DNA of 64,000 bases from Amycolatopsis eburnea (lineage in GTDB: Bacteria; Actinomycetota; Actinomycetes; Mycobacteriales; Pseudonocardiaceae). The notes under the pieces are model-generated. The model saw only the letters and a program-made list of their open reading frames with translations. It was not told the origin of the DNA and did no database searches. The stretch spans positions 372,001 through 436,000 of the forward strand of contig NZ_RSEC01000061.1 of the NCBI RefSeq assembly GCF_003937945.1, given 5' to 3'. Position numbers and translations under genes: made by a program. Shown piece after piece: positions 47,954 through 57,284 of the stretch (position 1 is its first letter; every line of letters begins with the position of its first letter).

Positions 47954-50863
47954 GTGCGCCAGTCCCCGTTCCGCCGCGCCCTCGTCCCGGTGGTCACCGC
48001 GACCCTGCTGCTGGCCCCCTCGCCGGCGCTCGCGGCGCCGCCACCGCCGTTCCGCGACCCGGACCTGCCGGTGGCCGCGCGCATCGACGACCTGCTGTCC
48101 CGGCTGACCGCGGACGAGAAGATCTCGCTGCTGCACCAGTACCAGCCCGCCATCCCGCGGCTCGGCATCGGCGTGTTCAAGACCGGCACCGAAGCCCTGC
48201 ACGGCGTCGCGTGGTCGACGGACTACGACAACAACGGCGCGGTCGTGAAGGCGGACGGCACCGTGTTCCCGCAGGCGATCGGCCTGGCCTCGACGTGGGA
48301 CCCGGCGCTGGTCAAGCAGGTCGGCTCGGCGGTCGGGCAGGAAGCACGCGGCTTCAACGCGCGGAACCCGACGCTGTGGGGCCTCAACCTGTGGGCGCCG
48401 GTCGTCAACCTGCTGCGCGACCCGCGCTGGGGCCGCAACGAAGAGGGCTATTCCGAGGACCCGCACCTGACCGGCGCGCTCGCGACCGCGTACGGCCGCG
48501 GCATCCAGGGCGACGACCCGCGCTACCTCCAGGCCGCCCCGACGTTGAAGCACTACCTCGCCTACAACAACGAGGTCAGCCGCGACACCAGCAACTCCTC
48601 GGTGCCGCCGAAGATCCTGCACGACTACGACGAGCAGGCGTTCAAGATCCCGCTGGAAGCCGGCGCGGCCAACGCCGTCATGCCGTCGTACAACCTGGTC
48701 AACGGGCGCCCGAACACCGTGAGCCCGGACCTCGGCGGCGCGCTGCGGAAGTGGGCGCCGCAGGATATCGCCGTCGTCAGCGACGCCGGGGCACCGTCCA
48801 ACCTGGTCAACTCCGAGAAGTACTACGCCACCAAGGCCGAAGCGGACGCGGCGGCGATCAAGGCGGGGCTCGACAGCTTCACCGACAACGACACCAACGG
48901 CTCGATCACTGTCGCCGCGGTCAAGGAGGCGCTCGACCGCGGCCTGCTGACCATGGCCGACGTCGAGAAGGCCGACCGCCACCTGCTTTCGCTGCGGTTC
49001 CGGCTCGGCGAGTTCGACCCGCCCGGCCGCAACCCCTACGCGAAGATCACCCCGGCAGTGATCAACTCCCCGGCGCACCAGGCGCTCGCCCGCAAGGCCG
49101 CCGACGAGCAGGTCGTCCTGCTGCGCAACAACGGGAACGCGCTGCCGCTGGCCGCGGCGAAGAAGGTCGCGGTCGTCGGCCCGCTTTCGGACACGCTGTA
49201 CGAGGACTGGTACAGCGGCGCGATGCCGTACCGCGTGACGCCGAAGCAGGCCATCGCCGAGCGGGCCGCGGTGACGTCGTCCGAAGGCGTCGACCGCGTC
49301 GCGCTCAAGGACCTCGCGACGGGCCGCTACCTGACGGCGCCGGCGACGGCGGGCAAGGTGACGGCGGGCGCGACCAGCGCGGGCACGGCGGAGTCGTTCG
49401 ACGTCTACGACTGGGGCGCGGGCAAGAACACCCTGCGCGCCGCCGCGAACGGCAAGTTCCTGAGCTACTCGGGCGGCGCCCTGGTGAACGACGCCGACCA
49501 GCCGTCGGGGTGGTTCGTGCAGCAGCAGCTGAAGCTCGACCCGCAGCCGGACGGCAGCTACGTCCTGGAGTACGCGGGCAACGAGGTGACCGAGCCGTGG
49601 TTCGGCCCGAACCGGTTCGCGGTCGTCGGGGCCGACGGCGCGCTGACGATCTCCGCCCCGGACGCCGCGCACGCCACCAAGTTCGGCCGCGAGGTGCTGC
49701 GCAGCGGCATCGCGGAGGCGGTCGACGCGGCTCGCGGCGCGGACACGGCCGTCGTCGTGGTGGGCAGCATGCCGTTCATCAACGGCCGCGAGGCGAACGA
49801 CCGGACGAGCACTTCGCTGGCCCCCGCGCAGCGCGCGCTGATCGAGGCGGTCGCGAAGGCCAACCCGCACACCGTGGTCGTGGTCGAGAACAGCTACCCG
49901 ACGACCGGCTGGGACACGCTGTCCGTGCCGGGGATCGTGTGGACCAGCCACGCCGGCCAGGAGACCGGGCACGCGGTGGCGGACGTGCTGTTCGGCGACG
50001 TCGACCCCGGCGGACGGCTGACGCAGACGTGGTACGCGTCGGACGACGGGCTGCCGAGCATCCTCGACTACGACATCTCGAAGACCGGGATGACCTACCA
50101 GTACTACCGCGGGAAGCCGTTGTACCCCTTCGGATACGGGCTGAGCTACACGAGCTTCCGGTACGGCGTCCCGCGTGCTTCGCTCGTGGGTTCTTCGGTG
50201 CGGGTGAGCGTGGACGTGACGAACACGGGCTCGCGTGCGGGTACCGACGTCGTGCAGCTGTACTCGAAGGACTCGGGCGTGCAGCGGTTGCGGGACTTCG
50301 AGCGGATCACGCTTTCCCCGCACCAGACACGCACTGTCCAGTTCTCGGTTCCGGTGGCGGACCTGGCGGCGTGGGACGCCGCGCGGGGACGTTCGGTGGT
50401 CGCGGCCGGGGTGCGCGAGTTCTCGGTGGGGCGCAACGCCGTTGACCTTTCGGCGGCGCACCGGGTGTACGTGCCGGGGGAGCGGGCGCTGCCCCGCGAC
50501 CTGAGCCGTACGACCCCGGCGGAGAACTTCGACGACTACTCTGGTGTTTCCCTGACGGACACGGCCAAGACGTCGGGCACATCGGTGGCGGCGGCGACCG
50601 GCAACTGGGTGGCCTACCGCAACGTCGCGTTGAGCGGCCCGGCGCGGTTCTCGGCTTCGGCGTCCACAGTGGAGCCTGCTCGCGTCACGGTCCGCCTGGA
50701 TTCCCCGACCGGTCCGGTCCTGGGCACGGCGCAGGTGCCGTCCACGGGTGATCGTTACGCGTACACGACGGTGACCACCGCGCTGGCCAAGGCGACCGGC
50801 CGCCACGACGTGTACCTGACGTTCGACGGACCGGTCAACCTGGCGACCTTCTCCCTGCGGTGA
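47954..50863 (+). CDS. Secreted GH3 beta-glycosidase with carbohydrate-binding tail
   Basis: This exported family 3 glycoside hydrolase has 969 residues. A signal peptide (positively charged start, LVPVVTATLLLAP, then ALAAPPPP) is followed by the GH3 barrel with NLWAPVVNLLRDPRWGRNEE and a nucleophile region AVVSDAGAP; then come the second alpha/beta domain (AADEQVVLLRNNGNALPL), a fibronectin-III-like domain (FGYGLSYTSF) and a C-terminal CBM6/35-like beta-sandwich (NWVAYRNVALSGPARFSA). The middle carries an inserted segment (about residues 460-560), as in GH3 xylosidase-type enzymes. GTG 47954 is chosen for its GGAGG and for giving a clean signal peptide. It probably degrades plant oligosaccharides outside the cell for the LacI-controlled importer. 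Confidence 0.92.
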   Translation: MRQSPFRRALVPVVTATLLLAPSPALAAPPPPFRDPDLPVAARIDDLLSRLTADEKISLLHQYQPAIPRLGIGVFKTGTEALHGVAWSTDYDNNGAVVKADGTVFPQAIGLASTWDPALVKQVGSAVGQEARGFNARNPTLWGLNLWAPVVNLLRDPRWGRNEEGYSEDPHLTGALATAYGRGIQGDDPRYLQAAPTLKHYLAYNNEVSRDTSNSSVPPKILHDYDEQAFKIPLEAGAANAVMPSYNLVNGRPNTVSPDLGGALRKWAPQDIAVVSDAGAPSNLVNSEKYYATKAEADAAAIKAGLDSFTDNDTNGSITVAAVKEALDRGLLTMADVEKADRHLLSLRFRLGEFDPPGRNPYAKITPAVINSPAHQALARKAADEQVVLLRNNGNALPLAAAKKVAVVGPLSDTLYEDWYSGAMPYRVTPKQAIAERAAVTSSEGVDRVALKDLATGRYLTAPATAGKVTAGATSAGTAESFDVYDWGAGKNTLRAAANGKFLSYSGGALVNDADQPSGWFVQQQLKLDPQPDGSYVLEYAGNEVTEPWFGPNRFAVVGADGALTISAPDAAHATKFGREVLRSGIAEAVDAARGADTAVVVVGSMPFINGREANDRTSTSLAPAQRALIEAVAKANPHTVVVVENSYPTTGWDTLSVPGIVWTSHAGQETGHAVADVLFGDVDPGGRLTQTWYASDDGLPSILDYDISKTGMTYQYYRGKPLYPFGYGLSYTSFRYGVPRASLVGSSVRVSVDVTNTGSRAGTDVVQLYSKDSGVQRLRDFERITLSPHQTRTVQFSVPVADLAAWDAARGRSVVAAGVREFSVGRNAVDLSAAHRVYVPGERALPRDLSRTTPAENFDDYSGVSLTDTAKTSGTSVAAATGNWVAYRNVALSGPARFSASASTVEPARVTVRLDSPTGPVLGTAQVPSTGDRYAYTTVTTALAKATGRHDVYLTFDGPVNLATFSLR

Positions 50864-50871
50864 CCGGATGT

Positions 50872-50920
50872 CATGAAAGGGTCGTTCACCTCGTCAGATG
50901 ACATGAACGACCCTTTCATG
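50872..50920. terminator. Bidirectional hairpin of the ATGAAAGGGTCGTTCA family
   Basis: CATGAAAGGGTCGTTCA at 50872-50888 is perfectly complementary to 50904-50920 (17-bp stem, 15-base loop). It lies between the stop of the GH3 gene and the stop of the convergent methyltransferase gene, so a shared terminator is likely. Confidence 0.72.
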
Positions 50921-50952
50921 GCATCTCCGCGACGCCGGGCGGACCGCGGTGA

Positions 50953-51768
50953 TCAGGGTTTCCGGCCCACCCCGGCGTACGGCAGGGCGTTGATCGCCGG
51001 GTCGTCGGACATGTCGCCCGCGCCCTCCGGCTTCCACATCGCGCAGCCGACCACGCCGGGGTCCACCACCTCGAAGCCGTCGAAGAAGGCGAGGACCTCG
51101 TAGTGCGTGCGGGGGACCGGCTGGTTCTGCTGGTCCTGGTTGCTCTTGTACACCTCGACCGCCTCGTCGAGGCGCTGGGACTCCGAGTCCGCCGCGACGT
51201 GCGTGACGGCCAGGAAGCTGCCCGGGGCGAGGCGGTCGCGGTAGCGGGCGAGGATGCCCACCGGGTCCCACGAGTCCGGGACGAAGTGCAGCAGCAGCAA
51301 CATGAACACCGCGACCGGCTCGTCGAGGTCGAGGAGCTTGCCCGCGCCGTCGAAGACGTCGTTGACGTCGCGCAGGTCCGCCTGCAGCACCAGGCAGTTG
51401 TCGTTGTCCTGCAGCAGCAGCTCGCTGTGCGCGACCGCGACGGGCTCGCGGTCGACGTACACCACCCGGCACGACGGGTCGGCCTGCTGGACGATCTCGT
51501 GCAGGTTGCCCACCGTCGGGATGCCGGAGCCGATGTCGAGGAACTGCCGCACGCCCTGGCCGACCAGGTAGCGCGCCGCGCGGCGCAGGAACGCGCGGTT
51601 GAGGCGGGCCGCGTCGCGGACGCCCGGCATGATCTTGAGGATCTGCTCGCCGAGGGCGCGGTCCGCGGCGAAGTTGTGGTCGCCGTCGAGCCAGAAGTCG
51701 TACACCCGCGCCGGGTTCGGCACCGAGGTGTCGATCTCCGGCGGTACCCAGCTCAGTTCCCCGGTCAC
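50953..51768 (-). CDS. SAM-dependent methyltransferase-like protein (DUF574 family)
   Basis: This 271-residue protein is of an actinomycete-specific methyltransferase-like family. The start region VPNPARVYDFWLDGDHNFAAD is diagnostic; the SAM-binding glycine loop is FLDIGSGIPT, followed by VVYVDREPVAVAH. The GTG at 51768 is preferred because GGAGG lies just upstream; an earlier in-frame GTG would place that site inside the gene. Substrates of the family are mostly unknown. It is convergent with the GH3 gene and divergent from a P450. Confidence 0.85.
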   Translation of the reverse strand: MTGELSWVPPEIDTSVPNPARVYDFWLDGDHNFAADRALGEQILKIMPGVRDAARLNRAFLRRAARYLVGQGVRQFLDIGSGIPTVGNLHEIVQQADPSCRVVYVDREPVAVAHSELLLQDNDNCLVLQADLRDVNDVFDGAGKLLDLDEPVAVFMLLLLHFVPDSWDPVGILARYRDRLAPGSFLAVTHVAADSESQRLDEAVEVYKSNQDQQNQPVPRTHYEVLAFFDGFEVVDPGVVGCAMWKPEGAGDMSDDPAINALPYAGVGRKP

Positions 51769-51845
51769 AGGACCTCCCACCCTCGCGGACTCCGGAGCCG
51801 CGGAGTCTAGCGTTAAGCTGGCGCGGTCACGAGGGAGACGAGGCC

Positions 51846-53165
51846 ATGACGAACGTGCCCGGTCGCTGGCCCGTGCTCGGGCACACCGTCCCGCTGCTGC
51901 GCGACCCGCTGAAACTCTTCACTTCCCTGCCCGCGCACGGAAAAGTCGTCAAACTCCACCTCGGCCCGCTGCCGGTCCACGTGGTCACCACGCCGGAACT
52001 GGCGTGGCAGGTCCTCGCCACCGACGCCGACAAGTTCGACAAGGGCCTGGTCTTCGACAAGATGCGCCCGCTGTTCGGCGACGGGCTGGCCACGTCCAAC
52101 GGCGAGCTGAACCGCCGCCAGCGCCGCCTGGTCATGCCCGCGTTCGGCCGTACCCGGATCGCGGGCTACGCCGAAAACACCATGACGAAGCTGGCCGACG
52201 AGCTGACGAGTTCCTGGCAGCCGGGCGAAGTCGTCGAGTTCGACCAGCGCATGCAGGACCTCGTGCTGACCATCGCCGGGCAGACGCTGTTCTCCACCGC
52301 GCTCGGCGACGAAGCGCTGTCGGAGATCCAGCGCTCGATCCCGGTCATGCTCAAGTACGTGCTGGTCCGGGCGTTCTCGCCGAAGTTCGTGGAGCGCCTG
52401 CCGATCCCGCCGAACCGCAAGTTCGACGCCGCCGCCGCGCGCCTGCGGGACGTCATCGGCGAAACCGTCGTCGCCGCCCGCGAGCAGGGCGCGGACCACG
52501 GCGACCTGCTCTCGATGCTGCTGCTGGCCCGCGACGAGGACACCGGCGAAGGCATGTCCGACCGCCAGGTGCACGACGAGGTCATCACGATCCTCACCAC
52601 CGGCGCGGAAACCACCGCCGTGGCGCTGGCCTGGTTCTTCCACGAGCTGGGGCAGCACCCGGACGTCGAACGGCGCTTCCACGCGGAGGTCGACGACGTC
52701 CTCGGGGGCCGGGCCGCGCGGTTCGAAGACCTGCCGGACCTGGTGTACACGCACCAGATCGTCAACGAGATCGTCCGCCGCACCCCGCCGCTGATCCTGA
52801 TGCGCCGCGCCCGCGAGGACGTCGAGCTGGGCGGGGTCCGGATCCCGGCCGGCACCGAGGTCGCGGTCAGCCAGCACACGCTGCACCGCGACCCGCGCTG
52901 GTTCCCGGACCCGGACCGGTTCGACCCGGACCGCTGGACGCCCGGCCACACCGCGGAACTGCCGAAGGGCGCGTACATCCCGTTCGGCGCGGGGGCCCGG
53001 CTGTGCCCGGGGCACGTGTTCGCGCCGACGGAGATCGGCATCGTCGCCGCCACCATCGGGGCGCGCTGGCGCCTGGTCCCGGTGCCGGGCAAGAAGGTGT
53101 ACGCGCAGCTCAAGGCGACGATGCAGCCGAACCGCCTGCCGATGACGGTGGTGCCCCGGACCTGA
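51846..53165 (+). CDS. Cytochrome P450
   Basis: This 439-residue soluble P450 monooxygenase has an I-helix oxygen-binding motif GAETTA at about residue 253, K-helix EIVR from residue 308, and heme-binding loop FGAGARLCPG with the cysteine ligand at residue 387. The N-terminus starts with the proline-rich GRWPVLGHTVPLL common in CYP102/CYP3-like bacterial enzymes and has no membrane anchor. It stands alone, with no ferredoxin or reductase gene next to it. It is about 12 kb from the NRPS operon, so a tailoring role is possible but unsupported. Confidence 0.94.
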   Translation: MTNVPGRWPVLGHTVPLLRDPLKLFTSLPAHGKVVKLHLGPLPVHVVTTPELAWQVLATDADKFDKGLVFDKMRPLFGDGLATSNGELNRRQRRLVMPAFGRTRIAGYAENTMTKLADELTSSWQPGEVVEFDQRMQDLVLTIAGQTLFSTALGDEALSEIQRSIPVMLKYVLVRAFSPKFVERLPIPPNRKFDAAAARLRDVIGETVVAAREQGADHGDLLSMLLLARDEDTGEGMSDRQVHDEVITILTTGAETTAVALAWFFHELGQHPDVERRFHAEVDDVLGGRAARFEDLPDLVYTHQIVNEIVRRTPPLILMRRAREDVELGGVRIPAGTEVAVSQHTLHRDPRWFPDPDRFDPDRWTPGHTAELPKGAYIPFGAGARLCPGHVFAPTEIGIVAATIGARWRLVPVPGKKVYAQLKATMQPNRLPMTVVPRT

Positions 53166-53237
53166 CGGTGCCGGTTCCACTACCGGGTGTAGTGTTCTCG
53201 GGTCCGAACAGCCTGACCCCATCCGGAGGAGTACGGC

Positions 53238-54329
53238 GTGAGACTGCCGGTCAAGCTGACGTCCGCGTTGTTCGCCTGCGGGGTCCTGCTCGCCTCGCTG
53301 ACCGCGGCGGTGCCCGCCGAAGCCGCCTCGATCTCCTGCACCGACACGGATCTGCCGGTCACCGGTCCGGGCCTGCCGCCGCTGGTGCCGGGCGCGCCCG
53401 CGACCGTGCACGGCCGGCTGTGCCTGCCCGCCGGCGAGGCACCGGACACCGTCCAGCTGCTCGTGCACGGCGGCACGTACAACAGCGCGTACTGGGACCT
53501 GCCCTACGACCCGCAGCGGTACTCCTACCAGCGCGACATGGCCGCCCACGGCTACGCGACGTTCGCCGCGGACCAGCTCGGCGCCGGGCGCAGCAGCCAC
53601 CCGCTGAGCCTGCCGCTGTCGGTCTGGGCCGCGGCCGAGTCGATGCACGAGGTGGTCGGGCACCTGCGCGCCGGGCGCGTGGGCGGGACGCCGTTCGCGA
53701 AGGTGGTCATCGTCGGGCACTCGGTCGGGTCCGGGGTCGTCGCGGTGGAGGCGTCGACCTACCACGACGTCGACGGCGTGGTCCTCACCGGCATCACGCA
53801 CCTCCCGGCGCTGCCGGTGCTCGCGCTCGGCGCGGCCCTCGGCCTGCAGCCTGCCCTGCTCGACGGGCAGCTCGGGCAGCTCGGCAGCGATCCGCTGTAC
53901 TTCACGACGAAGCCGGGCGCGCGTGCCGGGCTGTTCTACGCCGGCGGGGACGCCGACCCGGCGGTGGTCGCGGCGGACGAAGCCACCAAGGACCAGGTTT
54001 CGGTGCCCGGGATGGGCACGGTCGCGCTCTTCGGGATCGTGCTTCCGGCGACGAAGGGAATTACCGCACCGGTTTTGCAGGTGGTGGGGGAAAAGGACGT
54101 CCTTTTCTGCGGCTTGCTCGCCCTGCGTGACTGCGCGCACCCCGATGTGCTGCGCGCGCAGGAGGCGCCGTATTACGCCGATCCGTCGAAGTTGTCGATG
54201 TACGTCCTCCCGGGTGCGGGTCATTCCGTTGCGTTGCACGAAAACGCCGCTGATTACCGCACTGCCACCCGATCGTGGTTGCAGAATGACCTGGGGATCG
54301 CTCCGCAGGGTTATCACTCGATTGGATGA
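53238..54329 (+). CDS. Secreted alpha/beta hydrolase
   Basis: This 363-residue protein has a clear signal peptide (LTSALFACGVLLASLTAAVPAEA) and an alpha/beta-hydrolase fold: LLVHGGTYNSAYWD (oxyanion strand), nucleophile elbow VIVGHSVGSG with Ser, VVGEKDVLFC for the acid region, and a terminal GAGHSVALHE with the catalytic His. GTG 53238 has GGAGG upstream. It would hydrolyse an ester or amide outside the cell; substrate unknown. Confidence 0.87.
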   Translation: MRLPVKLTSALFACGVLLASLTAAVPAEAASISCTDTDLPVTGPGLPPLVPGAPATVHGRLCLPAGEAPDTVQLLVHGGTYNSAYWDLPYDPQRYSYQRDMAAHGYATFAADQLGAGRSSHPLSLPLSVWAAAESMHEVVGHLRAGRVGGTPFAKVVIVGHSVGSGVVAVEASTYHDVDGVVLTGITHLPALPVLALGAALGLQPALLDGQLGQLGSDPLYFTTKPGARAGLFYAGGDADPAVVAADEATKDQVSVPGMGTVALFGIVLPATKGITAPVLQVVGEKDVLFCGLLALRDCAHPDVLRAQEAPYYADPSKLSMYVLPGAGHSVALHENAADYRTATRSWLQNDLGIAPQGYHSIG

Positions 54330-54418
54330 ATGCTGTTTCGTGCGCCGGACGCCTTTTCGCGCCAAGATAAATCGGCCCACCGACCGGAGTGCGTCCGTCG
54401 AACCCAGGACAGGCTGAG

Positions 54419-56509
54419 GTGACTGCTCCCCAACCCCGTGGTGACCACCCGCGGCAGAAGCCGTCCGCCGAACGGGCGGCGCGGCGGCTCGGCACGCTCG
54501 CGCGCAAGTGGAGCTACCTGATCAGCACCACGGCGTACCTGCCGCACACGCCCGAGGAGATCGAGCGCGAACTGGGTGACCTCGTCACCACGCTCTTCGC
54601 CGCCGTCGCCGCCGACCCGCCGGACCTCGACGCGGCCGCGACCGCGGGCGGCAGGCTCGTCGAGCTGCGCTGCGTCGGCACCGACAGCTTGCGGCGCAGC
54701 CTGGAGGTGCTCGGCAAGGCGCTGGTGCGCGAGCCGGAGCTGCACCGCGTCGACGGGCTCGCCGAGCGGGTCGTCCTCGTGCTCGGCGCGCTGAGCTCGG
54801 GCTACGGCGAGATGCTGCGCGAGGACATCCAGAAGCGCCAGGAGGGCTTGAGCCGCGCGTTGCTGAAGGTGGAGCAGGAGACGCGGCAGAAGCAGGTGAT
54901 CACGCGCGCGCAGTTCGAAGAGGTCTTCGCGGGCTCGGCCAGCGGCGTCGCGCTCACCGAACTCGACGGCCGCGTGCTGCGGGCCAACGCGGCGCTCGCC
55001 AAGACGCTCAACCGCACGCCGGCCGAGATCGGCGCGCTGAGCCTGTTCGACCTGGTGCACCCGGAGGACGTCGAGCAACTGCGGGACGGCTACCGCGAGC
55101 TCGTGGCGGGCAAGCTGCACCGGCTGCGCACCGGACGGCGGCTGGTCGGCAAGGACGGCGAACCGATGTGGGCCACGTTCGCGGCGTCGGTCATCCGCGA
55201 CGCCGTCGGCGCGCCCCGGCAGCTGCTCACGATCGTCGACGACGACACCGAGGTCTCGCTGCTGCAGCGGCGGCTGTCGCACCAGGCCCTGCACGACGTC
55301 CTCACCGGGCTGCCGAACCGCCAGTTCTTCAGCACCCGCCTGGAAACCCTGCTCCGCGACGCCGACCCGGCCCGCGGCGTCACGCTCTTCCACCTCGACC
55401 TCGACGGCTTCTCCCGGATCAACGGCGGGCTCGGCCAGGAGCTCGGCGACCGCGTGCTGCGCGGGGTCGCCGCGAAGCTCAAGACGATCTTCGACGACGA
55501 GAAGGCGCTCGTCGCGCGGCTCGGCGGCGACGAGTTCGGTGTGCTGGTGCAGAACGGCGCGGACACGCCGGGCGTGCTGACGCTGGTCCGCCGCATCACC
55601 CACGAGCTCGCGGAGCCGGAGTACGTCGACGGGCGGCGCGGGGTGGCGGTGTCGGCCGCCATCGGCGTCGTGCACCGGCCGCCGCGCGACGTCACACCGG
55701 CGGAGCTGCTGCGCGCGTCGGACCTGACGCTGCGGCGGGTGCAGCGCACGGGCAGCCAGTGGGGCCTGTTCGACCGGGAGCTGGACCGCCGCGACCGGCA
55801 CGACTTCGGCCTGGCCGCCGGGATGGCGGGCGCTTGGGAGAACGGCGAAATCGAAGTCTGCTTCCGGGCGCTGGTGTCCGCGGGCGACGAAGCCGTCCAG
55901 GGCGTCGAGGCCCGGCTGCGGTGGAACCACTCGGCCGAAGGGATGCTGGCGCACGAAACGTGCCTGCGGCTGGCGGCCGAAACCGGGCTGGCCCTGCCGC
56001 TGGGCACGTGGCTCCTGCGCACGGCGGCCGAGCGGCTGCTCGCGTCCGGGAGCGAGCTGCCGCTCACCGTCGAACTCACGCCGCAGCAAGCCGCCGACCC
56101 CGAGCTGGTCGGCGAGATCCGCGGGGTGCTGGAGTCGACCGGGCTGGCGCCCGCCGCCGTGCGGCCCGGCTTCCCGGTCGCGGCGCTGCTCGCGGAGTCC
56201 GGCGACGCGGCCGACAACCTCAAGGTGCTGGCCGAAATCGGCGTCCAGGCGGAGCTGCACGGCGTCGGCGACGTCACCTGCCTCACCGAGTTCCCGGCGC
56301 GCACGATCCGCCTCGCGCCGAGCCTGGTGGAGCGGCGCACCCACCCGCTCGTCGAGCCCTCGCTGACGGCGCTGATCGAAGCGGCCCACCAGGCGGGCGC
56401 GGAAGTCGGCGTCACCGGGGTGGCGGACGCCGACCAGGTGCGGTGGTGGCGGGAGCGCGGCATCGACCGGCTGTCCGGCCCGGCGTTCCCCGAGCCGGCC
56501 GGTCTCTGA
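54419..56509 (+). CDS. PAS-GGDEF diguanylate cyclase with degenerate EAL domain
   Basis: This cytoplasmic signalling protein has about 696 residues. An N-terminal helical region is followed by a PAS domain (ITRAQFEEVFAGSASGVAL, then NAALAKTLNRTPAEIGAL), a GGDEF domain with the intact active site LGGDEF at about residue 369, and a C-terminal EAL-like domain. The EAL signature reads GVEARLRW (Glu at 497), and the usual DDFGTGYS loop and downstream Lys are absent, so phosphodiesterase activity is probably lost and the domain may only bind c-di-GMP. The GTG at 54419 is chosen; an in-frame GTG at 54389 is an alternative. No membrane span is seen. Confidence 0.88.
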   Translation: MTAPQPRGDHPRQKPSAERAARRLGTLARKWSYLISTTAYLPHTPEEIERELGDLVTTLFAAVAADPPDLDAAATAGGRLVELRCVGTDSLRRSLEVLGKALVREPELHRVDGLAERVVLVLGALSSGYGEMLREDIQKRQEGLSRALLKVEQETRQKQVITRAQFEEVFAGSASGVALTELDGRVLRANAALAKTLNRTPAEIGALSLFDLVHPEDVEQLRDGYRELVAGKLHRLRTGRRLVGKDGEPMWATFAASVIRDAVGAPRQLLTIVDDDTEVSLLQRRLSHQALHDVLTGLPNRQFFSTRLETLLRDADPARGVTLFHLDLDGFSRINGGLGQELGDRVLRGVAAKLKTIFDDEKALVARLGGDEFGVLVQNGADTPGVLTLVRRITHELAEPEYVDGRRGVAVSAAIGVVHRPPRDVTPAELLRASDLTLRRVQRTGSQWGLFDRELDRRDRHDFGLAAGMAGAWENGEIEVCFRALVSAGDEAVQGVEARLRWNHSAEGMLAHETCLRLAAETGLALPLGTWLLRTAAERLLASGSELPLTVELTPQQAADPELVGEIRGVLESTGLAPAAVRPGFPVAALLAESGDAADNLKVLAEIGVQAELHGVGDVTCLTEFPARTIRLAPSLVERRTHPLVEPSLTALIEAAHQAGAEVGVTGVADADQVRWWRERGIDRLSGPAFPEPAGL

Positions 56510-56535
56510 CGCCGCGCGCCCGAGGTGCCGGAGCG

Positions 56536-56614
56536 CCCCAATGTGGCGTTGGTTGCGTCCAGCGCACCCAATGTGGCGTTCGGTGCGTCTGACGCACCCA
56601 ACGCCACATTGGGG
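56536..56614. terminator. Hairpin with two competing 5' arms between convergent genes
   Basis: The arm at 56592-56614 pairs with 56536-56558 (22 of 23 bases) or, partly, with a second copy at 56570-56588. The unit AATGTGGCGTT..GTGCGT is the same element as at 40003-40041. It lies between the GGDEF gene and the convergent nitroreductase gene. Confidence 0.65.
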
Positions 56615-56705
56615 TCGGGTGAGGCCCGCGAGCGCAGCCGCTACTGAGAAAACCTCATGGGGGCGCATTGCCGGGCTGCCGTCTGCGCACCTCGGACGCG
56701 CGGCG

Positions 56706-57284
56706 CTAGATCCGGACGAGCACTTCGTCGAGGGACTTGCGGTGCAGGTCCGGGACGACGCAGTCGTCGGCCGGGTAGCCGACCGGGATCACCGCGAACG
56801 CCTTTTCGTTGCGGGGACGGCCGAGCAGCTCGCCGAGGAAGCGCATCGGCGACGGCGTGTGCGTCAGCGCCGCCAGCCCGGCCACCTGCAACGCCGTCAG
56901 CAGCATGCCGACCGCGATGCCCACCGACTCGTCGACGTAGTAGTGCTTGCGGACGCCGCCGTCGTCGTCGAGGGCGAAGCGTTGCTGGAACACGACGATC
57001 AGGTACGGCGCGTCGGTCAGGTGCGGCTTCACCGCGTCGGTGCCGAGCGGCCGCAGCGCGTCGAGCCACGCCTCGCCGAGGCGGCCGCCGTAGGAGATCC
57101 GCTCCTCCTCTTCGGCGGCTTCCCGCAGCCGGCGGCGCACTTCGGGATCGGTGACGAGGACGAACGTCCACGGCTGCTGGTGCGCCCCGCTGGGCGCGGT
57201 GGACGCCACCGCGATCGCGTCGAGCACCGCGCGTTCGGGGACCGGGTCGGCGGAGAACATCCGGACCGAGCGCCGCGCTTCCAT
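56706..57284 (-). CDS. Nitroreductase-family FMN oxidoreductase, start lost or non-standard
   Basis: The annotated part has 192 residues: RRSVRMFSADPVP (FMN-binding Arg/Ser), STAPSGAHQQPWTFVLV, and the C-terminal VIPVGYPADDCVVPD, all typical of the nitroreductase fold. In-frame sequence upstream of the ATG at 57284 still looks like the family N-terminus (WSYHPVPYRPARLPDDEA) and is preceded by GGAGGA, but no ATG, GTG, TTG or CTG exists at its beginning before an in-frame stop at 57390-57392. The gene therefore either uses this shorter start, uses a rare start codon, or has suffered a small mutation at its 5' end. Confidence 0.8.
   Translation of the reverse strand: MEARRSVRMFSADPVPERAVLDAIAVASTAPSGAHQQPWTFVLVTDPEVRRRLREAAEEEERISYGGRLGEAWLDALRPLGTDAVKPHLTDAPYLIVVFQQRFALDDDGGVRKHYYVDESVGIAVGMLLTALQVAGLAALTHTPSPMRFLGELLGRPRNEKAFAVIPVGYPADDCVVPDLHRKSLDEVLVRI

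Noticed and set aside
46604..50806. Minus-strand ORF of 1400 codons running through the GH3 gene into the LacI gene
   Set aside because: Only the last 334 codons are the LacI regulator, which has its own GTG and AGGAGG. The upstream part is antisense to a GH3 enzyme with signal peptide and catalytic motifs.
51846..53165. P450 as a tailoring enzyme of the NRPS cluster
   Set aside because: It is about 12 kb away behind two sugar-metabolism loci and several orientation changes; nothing ties it to the cluster.
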